A DNA stretch of 64,000 nt from BS750m-G57 sp964607575 (GTDB taxonomy: Bacteria > Planctomycetota > Phycisphaerae > SM23-33). The stretch spans positions 1-64,000 of the forward strand of contig CAZSLS010000009.1 of NCBI GenBank assembly GCA_964607575.1, written 5' to 3'. The notes under the pieces were generated by a model, which ran no database searches, was not told the origin of the DNA, and saw only the letters and a program-made list of their open reading frames with translations. A program made the translations under genes and the position numbers. Every line of letters begins with the position of its first letter. The first letter of the stretch is position 1. This document shows positions 1 to 7,186 of this stretch, piece after piece.

Positions 1-1467
1 CTCGAGGTAGCCCCCAAGCCGGGATGCCTGTATGGAACCGCCGGGCCCGGGGCGGCCCACCAGATGGGTCACATCGGTAAGCTTCCCGCGGAGTTTCCCA
101 AGGGCTACGGGGCGCTGTATTGCATGAAATACGAGACCAACCAGGGCGAGTATGCGGCGTTCCTGAATCAGCTTACCGCCCGCCAGGCCGCCAAACGGTA
201 TCCGTTTCCCACTATTCCAGCCCGCCGCAACAAGGATGGTATTCACACGGTCAGGAAGACGTCGGCGGGCTATACCGCAACCAAACCCCAAAGAGCATGC
301 GATTGGGTTTCCTGGGACGACTGCACGGCGTATCTCGACTGGGCGGGCCTAAGACCGATGACCGAGTTGGAATTCGAGAAAGCCTGCCGCGGTCCGCTCA
401 AACCGGTCAAAGACGAGTACGCCTGGGGCAGTGGAGAGCTGATCGATGCAGAATGGATTCTTAAGCTGGACGTCCCGCTGCCCGCCCCGTATCCGCAGGG
501 GATATGCGGTAAGGACGGGCGCATCAAGGCGGGCTGCACCTACTGGGGAATCGCCGCGATGTCCGGTCACCTGCGGGAACGTACCGTCGCGGTAGGCCAC
601 AAGGAAGGTTGGGCCTTCACGCGCCTCTGTGGCGATGGTGCGATAGCGGACAATGGTTTTTCCAATGTCACCGGTTGGCCCGGACCGGGAGAGACCTGGC
701 CCGCGCGGGGGAGCTATACGACGTGCGGTGGAGGCTTTCGCGGCGGTCCGTGGTATAAAGACAAAGTCAGACTGCGCGTTTCCGACCGGTTCCTGTCCTC
801 CTGTATGCGCAAAGCCAGGGACAGCAGCTACGGGTTCAGAGGCGTCCGCCAGGCTAAGGAGGAAGATGAGGGCGAGGACAAAGTCAAACCCGAAGACCAG
901 GTCAAGGCTCCCCGTTCGCAGTTCGGGGGACTCGGCGGTAATGCACACCATGTCGTGTACCTTATCGACAGGTCCGGGTCGATGTTCGATAGCTTCGAGG
1001 CGGTAAAGAACAAGATTTGTGCCTCGGTTAAAGACCTTAAGCCGACCCAGGATTTCCACGTCATCATGTTCTCCGACGGCGTCCCGCTGGAGAAGAAGCC
1101 AATGGCCCTGGTGCCTCCGACCGAGAAGTACAAGCTCGCCCTTGCCAAGTTCCTCGCCATGGTCAAGGCCGAGGGGACCACCGATCCGATCAAGGCTATC
1201 CATCGTGCCTTTAACGTGCTGGCCAGAGCGAACAAACGTCCGGGCAAGATGATCTACTGGCTTACTGACGGGGCATTCCCCGATAACGCGGCGGTCCTCA
1301 GGACCATTCGGGCGAGGAACGCCAGGCGGGATGTTACGATCAATACTTTTCTGTTTGGCTGGAAACCGCCCGTTGCGATTAAGGTAATGACTCAGATTGC
1401 CACCGAAAACGGCGGTAGGTACCGCTATATTAATCCGGATGAAAAGAACCGGTCTGACCGAAAATAA
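1..1467 (+). CDS. FGE-sulfatase (SUMF1-like) + von Willebrand A domain protein, 5' partial
   Basis: The frame is open to the left edge: codons before the ATG at 64 contain no stop, so the true start probably lies upstream of the window. The first 270 or so visible residues resemble the formylglycine-generating-enzyme/SUMF1 fold (MKYETNQGEYAAFLN, then WVSWDDCTAYLDWAGLRPMT and ELEFEKACRG). A short charged linker follows, then a VWA domain beginning HVVYLIDRSGSM, where DRSGS is the metal-ion (MIDAS) motif, near visible residue 321. In PVC bacteria FGE-fold proteins often act as secreted binding modules rather than as true sulfatase activators, so enzymatic activity is not implied. The HzsA-related gene follows 49 bp downstream on the same strand. 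Confident of the domains, unsure of the role. Confidence 0.85.
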   Translation, partial: LEVAPKPGCLYGTAGPGAAHQMGHIGKLPAEFPKGYGALYCMKYETNQGEYAAFLNQLTARQAAKRYPFPTIPARRNKDGIHTVRKTSAGYTATKPQRACDWVSWDDCTAYLDWAGLRPMTELEFEKACRGPLKPVKDEYAWGSGELIDAEWILKLDVPLPAPYPQGICGKDGRIKAGCTYWGIAAMSGHLRERTVAVGHKEGWAFTRLCGDGAIADNGFSNVTGWPGPGETWPARGSYTTCGGGFRGGPWYKDKVRLRVSDRFLSSCMRKARDSSYGFRGVRQAKEEDEGEDKVKPEDQVKAPRSQFGGLGGNAHHVVYLIDRSGSMFDSFEAVKNKICASVKDLKPTQDFHVIMFSDGVPLEKKPMALVPPTEKYKLALAKFLAMVKAEGTTDPIKAIHRAFNVLARANKRPGKMIYWLTDGAFPDNAAVLRTIRARNARRDVTINTFLFGWKPPVAIKVMTQIATENGGRYRYINPDEKNRSDRK

Positions 1468-1516
1468 ACAACACCGGGACTGACCCCGGGCCTCAACCGC
1501 AAGAGGAATACTTGTT

Positions 1517-4462
1517 ATGAGCATCGAATCGCGTTGGCGCAGCACCTTGAGACATGTGACACCGGTATTGGTGTGCATTGCGATCTGCAGCGTCGCGTGC
1601 CCGATAGCTGAGGCGGGCAAGGTGCTGGAGATCCCCGCATGGTCCTTCGATCGCGGTAACGCCCGGGTCATAGCCAATCCGCACACATACGCCGACTACC
1701 AGGACATGTATCCCCACCTGCTGGTCACCGGCGGGGACAAGCTGCCCTGGGAGGTCGAATACGACCTCGACCTGCCCGCGAGCGCGACCTACACGCTGAA
1801 GATCCGATACTCCTCGGACAAACCGCAGCCGATCGAACTGTGGCTGGACGGTAAGAAAATAGCCACATCCTGCGGGCGAGTGACGGGAGACTCGGGGCCG
1901 TATCCGGATCGCTTCCCCAGGCACGATCGCCCCCGCCCGGTGAAGGGTTTTCACGGAGCCGAGTGGGATACCGCCTGCAAGCTGGCGATCAAGGCGGGCA
2001 AGCACACGTTGAAACTCACGCGCAAGGGACCGCCCCCCGGCGTGGCCGCCCTGCGTATCGAGTCGTCAGTGGAGTTCCCTGGCAAGTGGCGCCCGACCGC
2101 CCCGACCGTGATACCGAACGAGCGAGGCACGCTTCGTTACAAAGGAAGGCATCGCTACCAACAGGCTTTTGGGAAAGCAAATCCCAGAATGAAGATCGAC
2201 AGGATCCCGCCTCGCTATCGCACCGCCTTCATGCCTCCCGGAAGCGTGAACTTCGCGACGCTGCGGATGAGCGTCAAGGACATGATCTCTGAATTCGGCC
2301 CGAAATACCCCAAGGGCGCGCAATACCTCAAGCAACTGGCGGAACTGGAGAAGAAACACAGTACCGCTAAGGACGGTGCGCCGGAACGATTGCAGGATCT
2401 GCACGACGCGTCCATGTCGCTGCGGCGTCAGGCCATGCTGGACCATCCGCTGCTGAAGTTCGACAAGTTGTTGTTCGTCAAGCGGATGACCGACACGTCC
2501 GCCCACATCTACGAGGATCCCTATGGCGGAACAGTGATGGGCGGTAATCTGTGCACTCTTTCCCCAGTGGCGCCCAACGGTAAAGTGACCGAAATCGTCC
2601 CGCAACTTACCGGCGGTCGGTTCGGGCGGTTCGCTCTTTCCTTCGACGCGAAACGCGTCGTGTTTGCATACAAGAAAGATCCCAAGAGCAATTTCCGCAT
2701 CTACGAGATCGACATCGACCCTTCGACAGGGCTCGCGGCAGGCGGAAAAGGACCGCGCCAGCTCACCTTCGAGGCGCCCGACCAGCTCGAGGTGAGCGAG
2801 TTCTTCAAGCGCAGGGGCGGACGCCTCGGCCTGGGTTATGACGATATCGACCCGTGTTATTTGCCCAGCGGTAAGATCATGTTTGCCTCCACCCGCCCCC
2901 GGCGTGTGGTCTTCTGCCTCGGCACGAGCGTTACGACGCTTCACGTGATGGACTCAGACGGTAAAAATCTCCGCTGTCTTTCGGACGGTCCGATCACGGA
3001 AATCGACCCGAGCGTGATGGACGACGGCCGGGTCATCTACATGCGGTGGGAGTACGTCGACAAAGGTTTCGGAAACGTGCAAAGCCTCTGGTCGATGCGT
3101 CCCGACGGAAGCGGTTCGGATCACGTGTACAAGAACAACGTTGTCCTTCCCGGCGGGATGGTCGACGCCCGCAGTATCCCCGGCAGCGGAAAGATCGTGA
3201 CCATCGCGGCGCCCCATTGCGACCTGTCGGTCGGACCGGTCGTGCTGCTCGATACCCGCAAGACGCGGCGGACTAAAGACGCGATGACCAACATCACGCC
3301 CGAGATAGCTTATCCGGGTATGATGTATCACCGCAGCACGATGAGGTTCGGATTCTTCAAGACTCCTTACCCGTTATCGGAGAAGTTCTTCCTGGTGGCC
3401 CACAGTCTCAGCGCCCGTCCCACCGAGCCGAAAGGCTACGGGATCTACGCGCTGGATAAATGGGGCAACCGAGCCCAGCTTTATCGCGACGGGGATATCT
3501 CCTGTTTCCAACCGATCCCGCTACGCCCCCGACGCAGGCCCACGATAATCGCTCCGATCGACGGCGCGGACGCTGCAGGCGCCGAGCGGCTCGGCACGCT
3601 GTTCATGCAGGACGTTTACCAGGGGATGACGGGAATCAAGCGCGGACGGGTGAAGTATCTGCGGGTGATGGAGGCGCTGGCGCTGCCATGGCGTGCGGCC
3701 ACCCTGTCGCGATCTCAGGGCGACAGTTGCAATCTCCAGGCCTCGGCGGTGAGTTTCAAGGGCGACGTACACCTGAAAAAGGTTTACGGGATAGTGCCCG
3801 TCCACGAGGACGGATCGGCGTACTTCACCGTTCCGGTCCGGAGGAACCTCTACTTCCAGGCCCTCGACGCCGACTACATGGAACTGCAGCGGATGCGATC
3901 ATTCATAAACATGATGCCGGGCGAAAAACGCTCCTGCATCGGATGCCACGAACCGCGCAGGCAGGCCCCCCGCCCCCAGCAAGAACATCCGATGGCGCTG
4001 AACGACAAACCGACGGGCGTCTCACCCCAACCGGGCGATACCGGTCCGTACATGGTACACTACGCTCGGGACGTCCAGCCGATTTTCGACCGGCGCTGCG
4101 TCGGCTGCCACAGCGGTAAGACGCCCAAGGGCGACCTGGACCTTTCCGGAACGCTGACGATGCTGTGGAACCGCTCCTACGAGTCCCTGACCCAAAAGAA
4201 TCTGATCAGCTTCCTCCACGGCTGCGTCGGCGAGGCCAATATCCCCGCAGAGATACCGCTGACGTTCGGTTCGCATCGGAGCAAACTCATCGATCGGATT
4301 CGCAAGGCCCCTTGCAAGTCGAAGATCACCCGCGAGGAGTTCATCAAGATCGTCACCTGGATCGACGCCAATGCTCCGTACTACGGCACGCACGAGGGGA
4401 AGAAGAACATCAAGTGGAAAGACAGCGCGGACTTCAGGCCCACACCGCTAGCCGGTAAATGA
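1517..4462 (+). CDS. HzsA-related secreted cytochrome c / beta-propeller protein (copy 1)
   Basis: A 981-residue protein with an N-terminal signal peptide (hydrophobic core VLVCIAICSVACPIAEA). After an N-terminal beta-rich, carbohydrate-binding-like region comes a PD40/TolB-like propeller segment (DDIDPCYLPSGKIMFASTR, then MDDGRVIYMRWEYVD). Near the C-terminus are two c-type haem motifs, CIGCH (about residue 806) and CVGCH (about 860). This architecture matches the planctomycete HzsA-related family, named for resemblance to the alpha subunit of hydrazine synthase. The family role outside anammox bacteria is unknown. A purine-rich AAGAGGAA sits about 9 bp before the ATG. Two further family members lie at 7187 and 14803. 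No HzsB/HzsC-like partner is present, so hydrazine synthesis is not inferred. Confidence 0.88.
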   Translation: MSIESRWRSTLRHVTPVLVCIAICSVACPIAEAGKVLEIPAWSFDRGNARVIANPHTYADYQDMYPHLLVTGGDKLPWEVEYDLDLPASATYTLKIRYSSDKPQPIELWLDGKKIATSCGRVTGDSGPYPDRFPRHDRPRPVKGFHGAEWDTACKLAIKAGKHTLKLTRKGPPPGVAALRIESSVEFPGKWRPTAPTVIPNERGTLRYKGRHRYQQAFGKANPRMKIDRIPPRYRTAFMPPGSVNFATLRMSVKDMISEFGPKYPKGAQYLKQLAELEKKHSTAKDGAPERLQDLHDASMSLRRQAMLDHPLLKFDKLLFVKRMTDTSAHIYEDPYGGTVMGGNLCTLSPVAPNGKVTEIVPQLTGGRFGRFALSFDAKRVVFAYKKDPKSNFRIYEIDIDPSTGLAAGGKGPRQLTFEAPDQLEVSEFFKRRGGRLGLGYDDIDPCYLPSGKIMFASTRPRRVVFCLGTSVTTLHVMDSDGKNLRCLSDGPITEIDPSVMDDGRVIYMRWEYVDKGFGNVQSLWSMRPDGSGSDHVYKNNVVLPGGMVDARSIPGSGKIVTIAAPHCDLSVGPVVLLDTRKTRRTKDAMTNITPEIAYPGMMYHRSTMRFGFFKTPYPLSEKFFLVAHSLSARPTEPKGYGIYALDKWGNRAQLYRDGDISCFQPIPLRPRRRPTIIAPIDGADAAGAERLGTLFMQDVYQGMTGIKRGRVKYLRVMEALALPWRAATLSRSQGDSCNLQASAVSFKGDVHLKKVYGIVPVHEDGSAYFTVPVRRNLYFQALDADYMELQRMRSFINMMPGEKRSCIGCHEPRRQAPRPQQEHPMALNDKPTGVSPQPGDTGPYMVHYARDVQPIFDRRCVGCHSGKTPKGDLDLSGTLTMLWNRSYESLTQKNLISFLHGCVGEANIPAEIPLTFGSHRSKLIDRIRKAPCKSKITREEFIKIVTWIDANAPYYGTHEGKKNIKWKDSADFRPTPLAGK

Positions 4463-4485
4463 ACAGCGGCCCTGCCTCCTCAGCC

Positions 4486-4866
4486 CTGACTCTTATACAC
4501 ATATCTCAGAGGCTGTTGAAAGCCGTTGGCTTTGAGTCCGCCGGAGGCGGATGACTTGAACGTAGCCCAGCGGTGAGCCGCAGGCGAGCCCTGGGAACAG
4601 GCGCCTCTATATCATCAGAGCCCGCCGGAGGTGGGTGACTTGAGACCGGTATGCTGATCCTTCAAATCACCCACCTCCGGTGGGCTCTGTTTTGTTACAG
4701 ACCCTATTCCCAGGGCTCATCCTCCGGAATCGCCCTGGGCTACTATCAAGTCGCCCACCTCCGGTGGGCTCAACAACCTGCCTGCCGGCAGGCGTAATAC
4801 AATAAACCATCTGCCCGGTCGCACATTGCTATTAAACAGTGTTGGAAATATGTGTATAAGAGTGAG
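4486..4866. mobile_element. MITE with Tn5/IS50-like terminal inverted repeats
   Basis: The left end reads CTGACTCTTATACACATAT and the right end, on the opposite strand, reads CTCACTCTTATACACATAT, matching at 18 of 19 positions. The first 16 bases of the left end equal the IS50 (Tn5) outside end. The flanks are CTCCTCAGCC (4476-4485) and CTCTCCAGCC (4867-4876), 8 of 10 identical and consistent with an aged target duplication. The 381 bp carry no open reading frame and consist largely of palindromic repeats. This is best read as a non-autonomous element moved in trans by an IS4-family (IS50-like) transposase, none of which lies in the window. Confidence 0.8.
4513..4775. repeat. Palindromic intergenic repeat, copy 1 (inside the MITE)
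   Basis: Nested inverted repeats. A central hairpin has arms at about 4617-4643 and 4662-4688, built on GCCGGAGGTGGGTGACTTGA and its complement. An outer pair carries AGCCCTGGGAA near 4588 and TTCCCAGGGCT near 4707. The stretch CCCAGGGCTCATCC, GGAATCGCC, then TGGGCTAC recurs in the copy at 30027-30272. No coding potential is seen. Confidence 0.8.
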
Positions 4867-5051
4867 CTCTCCAGCCCCCCGCGACGGTTATTGCTATATG
4901 CTATTTTGGGCTTGGGGTCCGGTTGATGCCTTTGCATCCGCCGGGTCCAAACCGCTGTAACCTTTTCTACAGGCGGGGCACAATCATGGTGTCAAGACGT
5001 TGGATCGGCCGCTAGAGGCCTCCGACGACAACAGAAAAGCAAGGTGACATC
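4867..5051 (+). promoter_or_regulatory. Leader of the PPC-like gene with a small hairpin
   Basis: This gene-free leader holds a short stem-loop at about 4921-4942 (GATGC, loop CTTT, GCATC, extended by weaker pairs). It ends in a good ribosome binding site, AAGGTGA, 5 bp before the ATG at 5052. No known riboswitch was recognised and the hairpin could be incidental. Confidence 0.3.
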
Positions 5052-6962
5052 ATGAAGACACTACAGACAACATTGGTTTCAGCGGTAGTTTTGGCGGGTG
5101 TTCTCGTCGGCGTGTCGGCGGCGGGGGCGGGCGAAACCGTGATTAAGAATGGGCAGGCGATCAGCGGTTTCCGCGGGTCGTCTCAAAGCACTTGGGTCGG
5201 GCGAATATATGTTCCTACCGGTGCAAGGCAATTTGTAGTAAGCACTTCCGGTGGATACGGTGATTGCGATCTCTACCTCCGCCGCGAGCAGGGCAACCAG
5301 GGATCCTGGGATTTTCGCAGCAAATCCAACAGTAACGACGAACGGATCGCCCTGGCGATGCCCGCCGAGGGATGGTGGCAGGTGGGCCTGATCGCCGCTG
5401 GTGAATACAGCGATCTGACACTCCATGCCCAGTTCGACGAGCCCCTGCAGCAGTTCCAACCGCAGCCCGTCCAAGTCCTGCAGGTGGGCGGAGTTGACGA
5501 ATTCGAACCGAACTCGAAGCGCGAACTGGCGATGCAGATCTTCGCCGGACAAGGGCAACTTCACACGATAAACCCCGATGGAGACGAAGATTGGATCATG
5601 TTCGTACCCCGACAGTCCGGTCGATATGTCCTGCAGCTTACAAATGTTACCGTTGATCTCAAAGGCGAACTCTGGGCCCAGGCGGGGCGAGATAAGGAAA
5701 AACGCGCCGAAAAGTTCGATATCCCCCGAGGGCGCGACAGCGAACTCCTCCTGGAGGTCGACTCGACCATCGGTTACTTCAAACTCAGAATCGAAGCCGA
5801 CGACAATGACGATGTGGGCAGTTATGGCCTGAGCGTGAAGCAGGTTAGCACCTCTGTCGATCGCCAGCTCAACCGGCGGCGCCCGGATGTTTTCGAGTCG
5901 GACAATCGATCCGAGGTCGCTGTGGGAATCCTCGACAACACCCCCCAGCTTCGCACGATCTACCCGCGCGATGACGAAGATTGGCTGGTGTTCGCCCCGG
6001 AGCGACCCGGTGAATATCTGCTGAAGTTCAGCAATGTCACCACGGACCTTAAAGGTGAACTGTGGGTCCGGATCGGAGATGACAAGGAGCGGCGGATCGA
6101 TAAGTTCGACGTCTCCCGCTGGGGACGGACCATAAGCCTCCGCGCCGACCACAACGTCCGGTACTTCAAGATTCGCATCGAAGCCGACGACAATGACGAG
6201 ACCGGCGACTACCGTCTCGATGTTGTCGCGCGGTCGATCGGCACGGCTCCGGCGGTACTCAGGACGACCGTGATCTACCCGACGCTGAGAATCCCTCCGA
6301 TCTACAGACACCACCGCGGATACAGAAACCGATACCCCAGCCGCCACGGACGACGCCACGCCGGCCACCACTCTGGACGGGGCGTGGGAATCATCCCGCG
6401 AATACTCGGATCGGTGCTTGGGGGCAGTGGAAGAGTGACGGTCGGCGTGGGAGTTGGAAGGTCCCGGAGAATCGCCCCAACATCGGGCCGATCGAGAGTA
6501 ACCTCTCATGGTGGTCGCAGTCGATCCAGGACAACGGCCCCGACCCGCAGCACGGTGCGAACCCCAACCCGTATTTCGACCCCGACCCGCGGCACGGTAC
6601 GAACCCCAACCCGGATTTCGACCCCGACCCGCCGTACGGTACGAACGCCAACCCGTATTTCAACTCCGACCCGCCGTACGGTACGCACCCCAACCCGTAT
6701 TTCAACCCCGACCCGCAGCACGGTGCGAACCCCAACCCGTATTTCGACCCCGACCCGCAGCACGGTACGAACCCCAACCCGGACTCCCACCCGAACTACG
6801 GTTCGCAAACCGAGCCGAACCCGTACTTACACCCGGACCCGCGGCACGGTGCGAACCCCAACCCGGACTCCAACTCGGAGAACTACCGTAACCCCGCGGC
6901 CTACTGGATCGACACGTTCCAGGACGAGCAGAACCTATCGCCCCGGCGGCAGGAGACGGTAG
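5052..6962 (+). CDS. Secreted PPC-like repeat protein with Arg/Thr/Pro-rich tail
   Basis: A 636-residue protein starting with a clear signal peptide (MKTLQTTLVSAVVLAGVLVG, then an AGA cleavage region). Three beta-rich modules resemble bacterial pre-peptidase C-terminal domains; two share EFEPNSKRE or VFESDNRSE, then DEDW and FKIRIEADDNDE-type blocks. From about residue 430 the composition changes sharply to Arg, Thr, Ser, Pro and Gly. The tail carries a 14-residue repeat (about RTVRTPTRISTPTR), giving a strongly basic, probably disordered tail that could bind DNA or polyanionic polymer. A ribosome binding site AAGGTGA precedes the ATG and a strong terminator follows at 7018. The function is unknown; the tail is unusual for a secreted protein. 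Confidence 0.85.
   Translation: MKTLQTTLVSAVVLAGVLVGVSAAGAGETVIKNGQAISGFRGSSQSTWVGRIYVPTGARQFVVSTSGGYGDCDLYLRREQGNQGSWDFRSKSNSNDERIALAMPAEGWWQVGLIAAGEYSDLTLHAQFDEPLQQFQPQPVQVLQVGGVDEFEPNSKRELAMQIFAGQGQLHTINPDGDEDWIMFVPRQSGRYVLQLTNVTVDLKGELWAQAGRDKEKRAEKFDIPRGRDSELLLEVDSTIGYFKLRIEADDNDDVGSYGLSVKQVSTSVDRQLNRRRPDVFESDNRSEVAVGILDNTPQLRTIYPRDDEDWLVFAPERPGEYLLKFSNVTTDLKGELWVRIGDDKERRIDKFDVSRWGRTISLRADHNVRYFKIRIEADDNDETGDYRLDVVARSIGTAPAVLRTTVIYPTLRIPPIYRHHRGYRNRYPSRHGRRHAGHHSGRGVGIIPRILGSVLGGSGRVTVGVGVGRSRRIAPTSGRSRVTSHGGRSRSRTTAPTRSTVRTPTRISTPTRGTVRTPTRISTPTRRTVRTPTRISTPTRRTVRTPTRISTPTRSTVRTPTRISTPTRSTVRTPTRTPTRTTVRKPSRTRTYTRTRGTVRTPTRTPTRRTTVTPRPTGSTRSRTSRTYRPGGRRR
6544..6880 (+). repeat. 42-bp in-frame tandem repeats
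   Basis: About five to six copies of a 42-bp unit (14 codons) containing CGAACCCCAACCCGTATTTC, each differing by a few bases, followed by shortened degenerate units. They encode the RTPTRISTPTR tail of the PPC-like protein and explain the overlapping open frames on both strands here. Such arrays expand and contract by slippage, so copy number may vary between strains. Confidence 0.9.
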
Positions 6963-7017
6963 GCCTGAAGGTCGCGGAAGCTGAAGAGTCGAGACGCATT
7001 TAACGTAGACCTTGCCT

Positions 7018-7061
7018 CCGCCGCACGGGCACAGATCGCATCGGCCCGTGCGGCGGTTGTT
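7018..7061 (+). terminator. Rho-independent terminator
   Basis: A perfect 13-bp stem, CCGCCGCACGGGC at 7018-7030 and its complement at 7044-7056, is followed by TTGTTTA. It lies about 55 bp after the PPC-like gene stop and should end that transcript. Confidence 0.85.
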
Positions 7062-7186
7062 TATGTCCCAAATGGTTCACTGTCCTTATTGTGGGGGATG
7101 ATGTGGTCCCGGGCGTCTGGAGACAGTATAATCTTCGGCGACGTATAACCCGGATTCAATCGTACTTTAGATCAAAGGTGGTAAGC

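Noticed and set aside
349..1686. 445-codon reverse frame near the left edge
   Set aside because: It is a shadow of the FGE-VWA gene.
4486..4866. Tn5-like ends as leftover sequencing-library adapters
   Set aside because: The ends carry the natural outside-end base A at position 4 and ATAT after the core, unlike the engineered mosaic end. They occur as an inverted pair with a near-matching flank duplication.
6541..6890. CRISPR array
   Set aside because: The 42-bp repeats have no unique spacers and form part of a coding frame.
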